DNA from: Veillonella sp. 3310
GTDB taxonomy: Bacteria > Bacillota > Negativicutes > Veillonellales > Veillonellaceae
Direction: 5' to 3'
DNA length: 64,000 nt
Assembly: GCF_003999875.1 (NCBI RefSeq)
Contig: NZ_RQVJ01000001.1
Location: 682,001 to 746,000, forward strand
Shown: positions 38,341-48,164 of the stretch, piece after piece
How the letters are laid out: every line of letters begins with the position of its first letter
Numbering within the stretch: position 1 is the stretch's first letter
The notes under the pieces: generated by a model
What the model was told of the DNA's origin: nothing
The model's database searches: none
What the model saw: only the letters and a program-made list of their open reading frames with translations
Program-made: the position numbers and the translations under genes

Positions 38341-38727
38341 ATGAACCGTATTATGATGCAACTTATATCCTATTGTTTCATTTTTCTTATGTTCTTATCT
38401 TTTACAACCACTGTTAAAGCAACTGATATCTGGATTAGTAGTTCAGAAAACACTAGTCTTTATATAATGGATGATACCATTTCCTATGGAATATCTCCCC
38501 ATGGAAAGTGGATTACTGTATCTGTAAAAATCGTTAAACACAACAGAGTTGTAGAAACAGTAACATGGAACTTTTCAAAATATACCACAGATATGTGGAG
38601 ATACTATACCAACACAATGAGGGCACATCATACTACAGTTGTAATACCACGCCATAAAATATTTGAATATATGATGCATAGAATAGGTTGGACATATACT
38701 ATTCGAGATAATTTATGGTACTATTAA
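38341..38727 (+). CDS. Small secreted protein of unknown function
   Basis: 128 residues from the ATG at 38341 (GAGGAGGG upstream, inside the preceding gene). A signal peptide is clear: a hydrophobic core CFIFLMFLSF, then a likely cleavage after VKA near residue 26. The mature part is small and aromatic-rich, with the pattern of short exported Negativicute proteins containing a strand-rich fold (IYxMDDTISYG then VSVKIVKHNRVVETVTWNF). No lipobox. Coupled to the RelB-like gene; no function is known. Confidence 0.75.
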   Translation: MNRIMMQLISYCFIFLMFLSFTTTVKATDIWISSSENTSLYIMDDTISYGISPHGKWITVSVKIVKHNRVVETVTWNFSKYTTDMWRYYTNTMRAHHTTVVIPRHKIFEYMMHRIGWTYTIRDNLWYY

Positions 38728-38788
38728 TTGTTCTAAAAAATTTTTACAAACAACAAAAAAACTCTTATAATTTAAATATTCTAATTAG

Positions 38789-38835
38789 CTAAGACCACAT
38801 TTATTAGTTCGATAATAAATGTGGTCTTAGTTTTT
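38789..38835 (+). terminator. Strong terminator after the secreted-protein gene
   Basis: Perfect 18-bp stem CTAAGACCACATTTATTA/TAATAAATGTGGTCTTAG with a 6-base loop and five T on the plus strand. Confidence 0.9.
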
Positions 38836-38853
38836 CTATATTTGCATTTAATA

Positions 38854-40236
38854 TCAACTTAACATTCTATAAATAAATTTTCCATCTCCTTTAGCCCCAC
38901 AGAATTGCCGATCCTTTGCTATCAATTTTCCACGTGAAAATACTAAATGTACTTCTCCATTTACTGTTAATCCTTCATATGTATTATAATCACAAACACT
39001 ATACTGGTTTTTGACACTAATTACTCCTGTTTTATTTGGGTCAATAACAACAATATCGGCATCAGATTGCGGAGCTAAAGAGCCTTTTTGCGGATACATT
39101 CCAAATATTTTAGCAGCATTTGTACTAGTAATACTAACATAATCATTTAACGAAATACGATTTTTTAATACCCCTTCTGAAAACAAAATAATCATACGTT
39201 CCTCTACACCTGGTATCCCACCCGGGGCTAATGTAAAGTTATATGCAGCTTTTCTTTTATCCCGTTCAAACATAAAAGGACAATGATCGGTTCCAATGGT
39301 CTGTATACTACCTTTAGTAATAGCTTTCCATAAATAATTTTGATCTTCTTTTGTCCTTAATGGTGGGGCCATCAAATATTTAGTCCCTTCAATAGGTCCA
39401 TCTTTATAATATTTAGACTCATCTAAAAGTAAATATTGTGGACAAGTTTCACTATAAACATTTTTTTGTCCTATCATTCTTGCCAGTTCAATTCGTTTTA
39501 CTGATTCTCTTGCAGATGTATGGACAATATACACCGGTGCATCCCCCTCCATTTTGGCAATAGATAACAATGTATCCACGGTTTCAGCCTCAGTCATATT
39601 AGGCCTAGATTTAGCATGATAAATGGGTTCTAGTTGTTCATTTTTTATACATTCAGACCGATAATACCTTGTCATAGCATCATTTTCACAATGTATAGTC
39701 AAAATTCCTTTTGAAATTTTCATTTGTCTCAAAAGTAACGCAAAGTCTACTTCTGTCATAGCATAGCCATAAGTTGAATACGCTTTGAACGATGGAATAC
39801 CTTCATTAGTAATGATATCATTTAATTCATTTAATATATTAGAATTAACTTTTTGAATAACTCCATGAAATCCATAATCTATAACTGACTTCTTGGCTAA
39901 TTCATGATAAATATCAATTGAATAATGCAAGTTACACCCTTTAGGGCCAAAAGCAATATGATCCAAAATAGTTGTCGTCCCACCAACTGCAGCAGCCACA
40001 GTTCCTGTATAAAAATCGTCAACAGAGCGATAGTCAGGACTTTGTTGCAACTCCATATGAGTATGAGGATCTATACCACCTGGCATAACATAACAACCAG
40101 AAACATCATAAATTTTATCAACATCAGAGTCCTTAATATCTCCAATCGCCAAAATCTTTTCTTCTTCAATAAGAATATCACCACGGGATATTTGGGTGTC
40201 TGTCACAATTATTCCACCCTTTAATAAAATTCTCAT
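38854..40236 (-). CDS. Dihydropyrimidinase / D-hydantoinase
   Basis: 460 residues, cyclic amidohydrolase fold. Metal ligands: DPHTHME near residue 58, the carboxylated-lysine segment PSFKAYSTY near 150, TIHCEN near 183, VHTSA near 239 and GTDHCPF near 315. The Tyr in the STYGYAMTE segment and C-terminal AKIFGMYPQKG are typical of hydantoinase/dihydropyrimidinase, though allantoinase is an alternative. It opens cyclic ureides. Paired with an NCS1 transporter upstream. The codons are markedly AT-rich compared with neighbouring operons. Confidence 0.88.
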   Translation of the reverse strand: MRILLKGGIIVTDTQISRGDILIEEEKILAIGDIKDSDVDKIYDVSGCYVMPGGIDPHTHMELQQSPDYRSVDDFYTGTVAAAVGGTTTILDHIAFGPKGCNLHYSIDIYHELAKKSVIDYGFHGVIQKVNSNILNELNDIITNEGIPSFKAYSTYGYAMTEVDFALLLRQMKISKGILTIHCENDAMTRYYRSECIKNEQLEPIYHAKSRPNMTEAETVDTLLSIAKMEGDAPVYIVHTSARESVKRIELARMIGQKNVYSETCPQYLLLDESKYYKDGPIEGTKYLMAPPLRTKEDQNYLWKAITKGSIQTIGTDHCPFMFERDKRKAAYNFTLAPGGIPGVEERMIILFSEGVLKNRISLNDYVSITSTNAAKIFGMYPQKGSLAPQSDADIVVIDPNKTGVISVKNQYSVCDYNTYEGLTVNGEVHLVFSRGKLIAKDRQFCGAKGDGKFIYRMLS

Positions 40237-40294
40237 AAGAAACTCCTATAAATAGGCAATTAAACATCTAACTTATTATTAATAATATCTATTT

Positions 40295-41752
40295 TTATTT
40301 ATTGTCTAATTTAAGCATTAACCAATAAATAACTCCTGTGACTATTACTCCATATACATATGAATTATCAAATATAAAATGCAATGATGGCATTTCTTTA
40401 CTTACAAAAATAATAGCGGTAAAAATTATAAATAATATACAAGCTTTTATATTCCAGCCATTATTATAATAATATTTACCTTCAGTAGTCTTAAAAGCAT
40501 CTACCATATCAATCTCTTTATTCAGTTCAAATAAATATGAAACAATATATATGCCTGTTAATGGTCCTAATAACGCCCCCAATAGCTGTGTAACATCAAA
40601 AATTAAGTGATAAGCGCTAGATAAAGAGTCCCATGGACGAGCTAGTAAAGCTAATGATGCTGTTATTATCGATACTGCTTTATAAGATAACCTTCCACGA
40701 ACATAAGTTGCTACAATATTAATCGGCGGAATAAGATTACCTGCCACATTAGTTGTTAATACAGCAAAAATAATAAATAATGAAAATAATATTCTAATAA
40801 ATGAGCTTTCAAAATTACCTACAATAATTGCTGGCTCCCAAATTTCTTTATTAAAAGCTAGATATGCTCCTGCTGTACCACAAATCCCTACAAAAGAAAT
40901 ATATCCAGTCATTAAAGGGGCACTTATTAATTGTCCTACTATTTGATTCCGTTGTTTGAAGCAGTTCCTTGTAAAGTCTGGCATTGATAAAGCAATACCT
41001 CCATCAAATGCAATCATAGCAGATAAAGCAGGCCAAAATAACTCCCAAAAACCTACCCCTTCTTTTGAATCAAGCACTTTCGCAGATAATAATGTATCTA
41101 AACTCCAATTTGCTGTACTAAATCCCCATATTATTACAACAAAACTAAGAAGAATTAACACGGGGGCTGAAAAACCTTCAAGATATTTTACAGCTTTATT
41201 GCCAGATGCTGCAATATATACATTGATAATCCAAAAAATAATAAATGAAATAAAATATCCTATAAATTCTAATTCTGAAAATGAGGGAAATAATGTTGAA
41301 ATAATTATAAACGTTGCTTGCCCTCCAATCCAAGCTTGGACACCAAACCAAAATACACCTAATATTCCTCTTACTATTGATGGGAATATTAAACCTTTTG
41401 GTCCAAAAATAATTTTTCCCAACAATGGATATGTCATCCCATACCTTGTACCATAGTGCCCAATAATTATTGCAACTCCCATAACAATAGTATGACCCAA
41501 TATAATTGTAAATAATGCTTCATACCAATTCATGCCTGCAACTAATAATCCGCTCGCCACCTGATAAACCGCTATAGAAACAATTAAACCAACCCATAAG
41601 TTTGCAATATCTTTAGTCGACCAGTCTCTATCTTTAGATGATATTGGTGCTGTTGCTTTACTGTACGCATTTGGACCTTCATTAATTACTTGTACTCCTT
41701 TAGGAGTTAGATCATAAATGTCTCCTACTCTTTTCTGAAATAGTTCTTTCAT
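40295..41752 (-). CDS. NCS1 family nucleobase/hydantoin:cation symporter
   Basis: 485 residues with about 12 membrane spans. NCS1 landmarks: the N-terminal VQVINEGPNAYSKATAPISS then RDWSTKDIANLWVGL near residue 45, the Tyr/Trp-rich WFGVQAWIGGQA near 135, and MPDFTRNC near 265. Members carry cytosine, allantoin, uracil or hydantoin; the neighbouring dihydropyrimidinase favours a hydantoin or dihydropyrimidine substrate. It is 58 bases upstream of that gene on the same strand. As AT-rich as its partner. Confidence 0.9.
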   Translation of the reverse strand: MKELFQKRVGDIYDLTPKGVQVINEGPNAYSKATAPISSKDRDWSTKDIANLWVGLIVSIAVYQVASGLLVAGMNWYEALFTIILGHTIVMGVAIIIGHYGTRYGMTYPLLGKIIFGPKGLIFPSIVRGILGVFWFGVQAWIGGQATFIIISTLFPSFSELEFIGYFISFIIFWIINVYIAASGNKAVKYLEGFSAPVLILLSFVVIIWGFSTANWSLDTLLSAKVLDSKEGVGFWELFWPALSAMIAFDGGIALSMPDFTRNCFKQRNQIVGQLISAPLMTGYISFVGICGTAGAYLAFNKEIWEPAIIVGNFESSFIRILFSLFIIFAVLTTNVAGNLIPPINIVATYVRGRLSYKAVSIITASLALLARPWDSLSSAYHLIFDVTQLLGALLGPLTGIYIVSYLFELNKEIDMVDAFKTTEGKYYYNNGWNIKACILFIIFTAIIFVSKEMPSLHFIFDNSYVYGVIVTGVIYWLMLKLDNK

Positions 41753-42056
41753 AAGAACGCCCCCTTTCTACTTAACTTAATAATATATCTACCAACTTTC
41801 TAAATCAATCTTTTTACCCTAAAAACAGCCCTAATTAAGTTACTTATTTGTAATATATTGTGTATATGCTATTCAATTTTTCATTTTAAATATATTCATA
41901 TCGTTAAAATTAAGTTTTGAATTGGTAAAATTAATATTTTAGAGCACCTATCTCTTTTACTCATATCATATATGTCTTATAGAACTAACTTTAGATATTT
42001 CAACGATATTTCACATCTAAAATAAATTTCATTCTAATAGCACCTAATTCCTATCA
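41753..42056. other. AT-rich intergenic region upstream of the NCS1 gene
   Basis: About 300 bases with no gene. Expected to hold the transporter promoter. The base composition is even more AT-rich than the pair of genes it precedes. No operator or repeat was recognised. Confidence 0.4.
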
Positions 42057-42100
42057 TAAAAGCCATACCCCCCTGGTTTCCCAGATGGGGTATGGCTTTT
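42057..42100. terminator. Bidirectional terminator after the M16C peptidase gene
   Basis: Perfect 11-bp stem AGCCATACCCC/GGGGTATGGCT with a 15-base loop and T-runs on both sides. It mainly serves the peptidase gene, which ends at 42123. Confidence 0.85.
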
Positions 42101-42122
42101 TACATACAATCAATTTATGAAC

Positions 42123-45032
42123 TTATTGTACTAGGTTGCTAACTTTGTCAAAGAGTTGTTCTGCCTCTTTGATACGTTGTTCGCTACCCATGACAACGAT
42201 GTGGTTATCTTGTAATACTTTTTCTATGACATCTGCTAATCCTCGTAAGTCTTCTACTGTTGTTTCCAACACTTGTTGACGGAAAGCTGTCATATTTTCT
42301 TCATTAGTCTTGCCAAAGTATAGACTCATAGCACGAGCACCTTGTAAGAATGGCGTATTAGATACATCTAGCCCACTCATGGTACCAATAATATATTTAC
42401 GCATTTCTCGTGGAGATAAATCTAATTCACGTAAATAGGTTGGCAATCCATCGTACACTTGTAATGTATTTTCCAAGTTTGGATCACGGTAGGAACAGAA
42501 CACCATATTCCCATTATTATGGAAATTAGCAAAGGCTCCATAGGCTCCACCTTGTACACGAATCAAATTCCATAAATAATCGTAGCGCAACATAGTTTCT
42601 AGAACACTCATAGTACCTGTATGTGTACCGCCATGATCACGGAAGTTACCACCTTTTGCCACATATTGTACCTTACCAGATGTAGCTAAGCCTTCATTCA
42701 CATAGGATTGAGTCATTGTTAGCTGTGCTTCCCAACTATCATCGCTCAAAACATTAGTGATATCATCTAAGTGTGCTAAGAAAGTTTCAAGTTCTTCCGT
42801 AGTACCTACAAAAGATACTTCCAAATTATCTTTACGGAATAAACGTTGTTGTACTTTCACCAATTGTTCTGTCACACCAGCTAATAATGTTTCATTCTCT
42901 AAGATTTCTACTAAACGGCGGAAATAGCCTAATGTATCTTGGTCTCTAAATTTACCAACTTTCGATACTTTCGCCATGAGTAAATTAGTAACAATCGTAT
43001 TACCACGGCGGAAGGCTTCTGTATCCCAGATGGCTTTTCCTTCTTTTAATAATTCTACAAGACGTTCTTGGCTATCAAATTTTGTGCGCCCTACAATTTC
43101 TCCAAGTAGAGATGTTAAATGACTAATATTAGATGCTAAAGCCTTACTACGAACGACTGCTAATGGTACAAATGCATCACGTTCATTATGGATAGACACT
43201 GGCAATACATCCATCGTATAACCACCTAAATGAAGATTAATTTCTTTTGCTATTTCTGCATAAGTAAAACGCTCTGTATCTAGTCGGCCTAATACATCTG
43301 ACAATAATTCTGCATAGAATACTTCATCCTCTTGCAAAGATTCCATATTGAAGTACAAGCTAACGTAATTAATTCCCCGTGCAGGTACATCGATATGATG
43401 AACACGAATACCTTTATGGTCAATTTCACGACGTAGCGTTACCTCTACGACTGGGGAAATATCAGACAATTCTAATAAAGGAATGGTTGCTAACGCTTCT
43501 TCAGAGTCCACAGCCTGTTGCATTTCTTTTAATTTCGCTGTTTGCTCGATAATATGGGCAATTTCTTCTTTACTCATATCCGCTTTAATAGTCGCTAATT
43601 TTGCCGCATCTTCTTTGTCTTTTTTCTCCTGCAATCCTTTTTCAGGATACAAGGAAACTAACCCTTTATGCGTATTATCTAAAATATAGGTACGCAACAA
43701 GTTTTCATAAAAATCAGTAGATAATCCTTCACGAAGTGCTTTCAATACTGATTCATATTGTAACAGCTCAATAGGATCTTTGTCATATAGCCAGTTATCC
43801 ATCACTCGTAAGCCGTAAGCAAGACCAATTGGTCGTCCTCCAAAATCAGCTTCCCGTAAAATGAACTCAATACGATTCAAGGAGGCTTCTAATAATTCCT
43901 TATCTAAGCCTGTATCTACTAATTGGCGTAACGTACTTTCCACCACTTCTTGCAACTGTGCTTGCTTTTCGATTTCAGAACCTGTGACACTAATTTCAAA
44001 CAATGGCTGACGAATACCATCCATGTAGGAGCCGCTTACATCACTACCAATATTTGCTTTCACTAGAGCTTCTTTCAACGGTGCTGAACCAGATGTAAAT
44101 AAAGCATGATTCAACACTTCAAAGGCTAAGCTTCGGGTAAATGTCATTTCTGGGAATACATAGGTTAAAGAATGAATCGCTTTACCTTTATCACTTTCAT
44201 CATTGCCAATACCATATGGGAACGATGCTACCACTGGTTCAGATAAAGGCTCTTGCATAGCAATACTAGAATCTACGTCAATGGCGTGGAAGTTTGATAA
44301 ATATTCCTCATCGATAAATGCTAAGGTTTCTTCAATATTCATATCTCCATATAAATAGATATAGCTATTAGATGGATGGTAATAAGACTCGTAGAATGCT
44401 TTAAAGTTTTCATAGGTCAAATCTGTAATATTATCAGGATATCCACCAGAATCATGTCCATAAGTAGTGTCAGGATATAACAGCGCCATTTTATGATGAT
44501 CTAATTGAGAGTCCGGTGATGAGTAAACCCCTTTCATCTCGTTATATACAACACCTTTATAAGTCAATGGATCTTCTGGAGATTCCAATTCATAATGCCA
44601 TCCCTCTTGCATAACAATCATTGGATCCTTAGCTACACGAGGATAGAATACGGCATCTAAATAGACATCCATCAAATTATGAAAGTCTGCATCATTTTTA
44701 CTCGCCACTGGATACACTGTTTTATCAGAGTAGGTCATAGCGTTTAAGAATGTGTTCAAAGAACCTTTTACTAGTTCAACAAAAGGCTCTTTCAAAGGAA
44801 ATTTACGGGATCCACACAACACAGAATGCTCTAAAATATGTGCTACTCCTGTACTATCATGAGGGGGCGTGCGGAATGCTACATGAAATACTTTATTTGT
44901 ATCTTCTGTATCAATATATAACAAACGCGCACCAGATTGCTCATGGTGTAACATATAGGCTGTGCCATTCACCTCTTGAACAGGTTCAATTCGCTCTACA
45001 CGAAAGCCTGCATAGACTGTATTTAACTTCAT
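42123..45032 (-). CDS. M16C metallopeptidase, presequence-protease (PreP) type
   Basis: 969 residues, the size of single-chain PreP/Cym1-like insulinases. The inverted zinc motif HILEH lies near residue 65 (VAHILEHSVLCGSRKFP), with the downstream Glu ligand expected about 75 residues later in YNEMKGVYSSP. Two homologous halves with a linker around residues 500-530 form the clamshell. No signal peptide. Degrades small peptides; physiological substrates are unknown. Stands alone, with a hairpin leader upstream (stem CAACGG/CCGTTG, 45061-45096). Confidence 0.93.
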   Translation of the reverse strand: MKLNTVYAGFRVERIEPVQEVNGTAYMLHHEQSGARLLYIDTEDTNKVFHVAFRTPPHDSTGVAHILEHSVLCGSRKFPLKEPFVELVKGSLNTFLNAMTYSDKTVYPVASKNDADFHNLMDVYLDAVFYPRVAKDPMIVMQEGWHYELESPEDPLTYKGVVYNEMKGVYSSPDSQLDHHKMALLYPDTTYGHDSGGYPDNITDLTYENFKAFYESYYHPSNSYIYLYGDMNIEETLAFIDEEYLSNFHAIDVDSSIAMQEPLSEPVVASFPYGIGNDESDKGKAIHSLTYVFPEMTFTRSLAFEVLNHALFTSGSAPLKEALVKANIGSDVSGSYMDGIRQPLFEISVTGSEIEKQAQLQEVVESTLRQLVDTGLDKELLEASLNRIEFILREADFGGRPIGLAYGLRVMDNWLYDKDPIELLQYESVLKALREGLSTDFYENLLRTYILDNTHKGLVSLYPEKGLQEKKDKEDAAKLATIKADMSKEEIAHIIEQTAKLKEMQQAVDSEEALATIPLLELSDISPVVEVTLRREIDHKGIRVHHIDVPARGINYVSLYFNMESLQEDEVFYAELLSDVLGRLDTERFTYAEIAKEINLHLGGYTMDVLPVSIHNERDAFVPLAVVRSKALASNISHLTSLLGEIVGRTKFDSQERLVELLKEGKAIWDTEAFRRGNTIVTNLLMAKVSKVGKFRDQDTLGYFRRLVEILENETLLAGVTEQLVKVQQRLFRKDNLEVSFVGTTEELETFLAHLDDITNVLSDDSWEAQLTMTQSYVNEGLATSGKVQYVAKGGNFRDHGGTHTGTMSVLETMLRYDYLWNLIRVQGGAYGAFANFHNNGNMVFCSYRDPNLENTLQVYDGLPTYLRELDLSPREMRKYIIGTMSGLDVSNTPFLQGARAMSLYFGKTNEENMTAFRQQVLETTVEDLRGLADVIEKVLQDNHIVVMGSEQRIKEAEQLFDKVSNLVQ

Positions 45033-45156
45033 AATACCTCTTTTCTATCTACTAAACATACAACGGCTCTCCCTAGCGCACTAGTTCAAACCGTTGTTAT
45101 ATATGTATAACATTTTGTCATAATGCTAACTTATTATATCACGTTCTCATTGAGAA

Positions 45157-45714
45157 TCATAATACAAACAAGTGAATAAGACCTGCAAAAATCCAGATTA
45201 GAGCGCCCCATTTATAGGCCTTTTTTCCAATGCTAAACTCTATGCCACGACTCATATTATATCGCGTTACTACATAAGGGATAAGAATATACAATACCCA
45301 TGCAAGGACCATGTAATAAAACTCTAAGCCATACCGTACATGCGCAGATAGTAACCCTACGATGAATATAGTATCCCAAATCCAGCGATCATATACGGTC
45401 TTAGGTGCTTCTTGTCCTTCTAATACAGGACGTAAATGAGATACTGATACGATTTCAAATACTTGCACAACCCCTATACCTAAGGCTATGGCAAGAACAG
45501 TTTGTACAATGGTGACCCCATCAATACCTAATAAGGAAATATTTCCTGTCACCCCATATACAGCCACCACAATCATACCCAATAATTGTAATGCCTTTGT
45601 AACTTCTTCTTTTTGCTGTTCTTTCACTGTGGTTCCTGCATAGAACATACGTTGAAAGGGTGTAGAAATCCGATTCAATACTAATGCCACAAAAATTGCC
45701 ATCATGGAAATCAT
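45157..45714 (-). CDS. Uncharacterised membrane protein
   Basis: 185 residues with about five hydrophobic segments. I do not recognise the family. The GGGGAGG site 7 bases upstream sits inside the end of the M18 aminopeptidase gene; the gap is 1 base, so the two are coupled. A cytosolic-looking loop VSHLRPVLEGQEAPKTVYDR lies mid-protein. No function can be proposed from sequence. Confidence 0.7.
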   Translation of the reverse strand: MISMMAIFVALVLNRISTPFQRMFYAGTTVKEQQKEEVTKALQLLGMIVVAVYGVTGNISLLGIDGVTIVQTVLAIALGIGVVQVFEIVSVSHLRPVLEGQEAPKTVYDRWIWDTIFIVGLLSAHVRYGLEFYYMVLAWVLYILIPYVVTRYNMSRGIEFSIGKKAYKWGALIWIFAGLIHLFVL

Positions 45715-45715
45715 A

Positions 45716-47029
45716 TTATGCCTCCCCTAAAAATACTGTTAATAACCGATTTAACTCAATTTGGTCATAGGTACCCATCAACTCACGTGCAGAATGCATA
45801 GCTAACAGCGGTAATCCTACATCCATAGTCCGCATCACCAGTTGTGCGGAAGAAATGGATCCTACTGTAGAACCACCTGGAATATCAGAACGATTCACAT
45901 AAATTTGATGCTTAATATTATGGGTCTCACACAAATCTGTTACAATCGCTTGTGCAACCGCATCTCCTGCATAGGACTGAGAACTAGCGATTTTTAACAC
46001 TACACCACCATTCAAAGTTGGGTAATTCGTAATATCATTTTTCTCACCATAATTAGGATGATATCCATGAGCCACATCAGAAGAAATCATGAACCCTTTG
46101 GCAATATCCGCTTCACAGGCTTCTTCTGAGATCCCCAAGGCACGGTACACACGGCGCACTACATTTGGTAACAACAAGGAGGCTCCTCCTTGCTTGGTAC
46201 GACTACCCACCTCTTCGTGGTCAAATAGGAATGCCATACGAATCCCTGTAGCCTGTTGTTCTTTCGCACTGATAATGCCTTGTAAACAAGCATAACAAGA
46301 CGTAAGATTATCTAATCGTGGTGCACTAATATATTCCGCATCAAAGCCAACTGTTTCCACTGTATCTGTGTTATACACGGTCAACTCATAGGATAGAATA
46401 TCTGTTGGTTCACAGCCAATTTCTTCCGCTAATAAAGCTTTTAATAAGGTCTTGTCATCTTCATACTCCGTTCCAAGGCCACGCATTAAAATGAGTGGTA
46501 ACATTTCTTTTTGCTTGTTAAATGTAGCCTTTTCATTGACTGTACGATTCATATGGATTGCTAAACTAGGGATAGTAGCCACCGGTTTTGCCATATCTAC
46601 ATAGTGCGTTTCTAGGTTTAGACCTTCGCCTTTTGTCACTACTACACCAGCTAAGGACAACGGGCGGTCAAACCAAGTATATTGAATTAATCCGCCATAA
46701 CTTTCCACATTGAGCTTACCATAGCCTTTGTCCGTAATCATCGGATTTGGCTTCACCCGGAACCCTGGAAAATCGGTATGGGCAGAAGCAATACGCAATG
46801 TTTCTCTAGGGTTCTCTCCAATATGGAATGCCACTAAAGTAGTACCATATACGTCAATGACATAATCCCCTGAAACTAAATTCCATTCTTCATCCATGGA
46901 TAAAGGCGTAAAGCCTTGCTCTTCGAGTCGCCGATAAGACTCCTCCACCGTATGATACGGTGAGGTGGAGCTTTCAATATACTCAAAAAAGTCCGCATAC
47001 ATAGCTGTTACTTCGTTTTGTTCACACAT
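45716..47029 (-). CDS. M18 family aminopeptidase
   Basis: 437 residues from the ATG at 47029, which has AGGAGG 5 bases upstream; longer in-frame starts would overlap the terminator of the preceding mrp gene. Metal and catalytic segments: ASAHTDFPGFRVKPNP near residue 80, LFDHEEVGSRTKQGG near 285, and a C-terminal HSARELMGTYD. This matches the M18 (ApeB/aspartyl aminopeptidase) family of dinuclear zinc enzymes releasing acidic N-terminal residues. Followed by the uncharacterised membrane protein gene. Confidence 0.93.
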   Translation of the reverse strand: MCEQNEVTAMYADFFEYIESSTSPYHTVEESYRRLEEQGFTPLSMDEEWNLVSGDYVIDVYGTTLVAFHIGENPRETLRIASAHTDFPGFRVKPNPMITDKGYGKLNVESYGGLIQYTWFDRPLSLAGVVVTKGEGLNLETHYVDMAKPVATIPSLAIHMNRTVNEKATFNKQKEMLPLILMRGLGTEYEDDKTLLKALLAEEIGCEPTDILSYELTVYNTDTVETVGFDAEYISAPRLDNLTSCYACLQGIISAKEQQATGIRMAFLFDHEEVGSRTKQGGASLLLPNVVRRVYRALGISEEACEADIAKGFMISSDVAHGYHPNYGEKNDITNYPTLNGGVVLKIASSQSYAGDAVAQAIVTDLCETHNIKHQIYVNRSDIPGGSTVGSISSAQLVMRTMDVGLPLLAMHSARELMGTYDQIELNRLLTVFLGEA

Positions 47030-47042
47030 AATTCCTCCTATG

Positions 47043-47077
47043 AAAAATACCATAGGTACAACGTACACTATGGTATT
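47043..47077 (-). terminator. Terminator of mrp
   Basis: Perfect 10-bp stem AATACCATAG/CTATGGTATT with a 12-base loop and T-run on the minus strand. The right arm begins 9 bases after the mrp stop. Confidence 0.8.
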
Positions 47078-47085
47078 GTCCACAC

Positions 47086-47910
47086 TTACTCTGGTAAGCC
47101 TACTGATTCTAAATTTGTTGTTGTTATGGTTTCAATTTCACCAGCGTCGCACAATTCCGCTATTTTTGGATCGATTGGTAATCGACCTAGTAACAATAAA
47201 TTGTATTTTTTCAACACTTCATCGATATGACTTTCACCAAAGATTTTATAATCTTTTCCATTATCTGGGCAATGGAAGTACGCAAAGTTTTCTACCACAC
47301 CAATGATAGGCACTTGCATCATATCCGCCATTTTGACAGCTTTTTCCACAATCATAGACACTAAATCTTGCGGAGATGTGACCACAATAATGCCGTCCAA
47401 TGGTAAAGATTGGAACACTGTCATCGCTACGTCACCCGTTCCAGGAGGCATATCTACAAATAAGTAATCTACATCGCCCCATACTGTATCGGAGAAGAAT
47501 TGTTTAACTACATTGCCTACAACAGGACCTCTCCAAAGAACTGGATCCGATTCATCATCTAATAGCAAATTCACAGACATAACTTTTACGCCATTTTTAG
47601 ACACGATAGGATACATTAGCTTGCCATCATCACTGCGTACTTTGTCTTTCAAACCAAATACTTTTGGAATGGATGGACCTGTAATATCTCCATCAAGAAT
47701 CCCTACAGATTTACCCTTACGAGACTGGCTTACTGCCATTAAACTTGTGACTAAGGATTTACCTACACCACCCTTACCGGATACAATGCCGATCACCTTT
47801 TTCACATGACTTCTATCATTTGTTTTTACTGTTAAATCCACTGGTTGTTGCGTACCGCATCCGCTAGAGGAAGCGCAACCACTGCAACCACCGTTATCTC
47901 CACATGCCAT
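47086..47910 (-). CDS. Mrp/NBP35-type ATP-binding iron-sulfur carrier
   Basis: 274 residues from the ATG at 47910 (GAAGG upstream); earlier in-frame starts lack a site. A Cys-rich N-terminus (CGDNGGCSGCASSSGCG) is followed by a deviant Walker A, VSGKGGVGKS, near residue 43, and the family segment DMPPGTGDVAMT near 135. Fe-S cluster carrier or assembly factor by homology. The N-terminal cysteines give the bacterial protein an NBP35-like look. Confidence 0.92.
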   Translation of the reverse strand: MACGDNGGCSGCASSSGCGTQQPVDLTVKTNDRSHVKKVIGIVSGKGGVGKSLVTSLMAVSQSRKGKSVGILDGDITGPSIPKVFGLKDKVRSDDGKLMYPIVSKNGVKVMSVNLLLDDESDPVLWRGPVVGNVVKQFFSDTVWGDVDYLFVDMPPGTGDVAMTVFQSLPLDGIIVVTSPQDLVSMIVEKAVKMADMMQVPIIGVVENFAYFHCPDNGKDYKIFGESHIDEVLKKYNLLLLGRLPIDPKIAELCDAGEIETITTTNLESVGLPE

Positions 47911-48071
47911 AATAAACCTTCTTTCTATATGTCTGAAAGTCCTAAGAACTTTCTCTACCATAACAATAAATGCCATTCACACCTGCGAAAGCATGTATAT
48001 CCTATATATCTATAGGTATATTCATATTATATCATAGGATACAAGTATTTTGTAACACCCTCCTATAAGAT

Positions 48072-48125
48072 AAGCGCAACATAATCGCTAATAACTAACA
48101 CAGTTATCCTACGTATGTTGCGCTT
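48072..48125 (-). terminator. Terminator-like hairpin after the aminotransferase gene
   Basis: A perfect 12-bp stem AAGCGCAACATA/TATGTTGCGCTT encloses a 30-base loop. The T-run on the minus strand is weak, so it may instead stabilise the 3' end. Confidence 0.6.
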
Positions 48126-48164
48126 GTAATTCATCTGTATCAAATACATGTACAGTGGAAATAA

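Noticed and set aside
38737-38853. RelE-type toxin gene following the RelB-like gene
   Set aside because: No open frame of toxin size exists between the secreted-protein gene and the terminator, nor in the other frames of 38166-38730.
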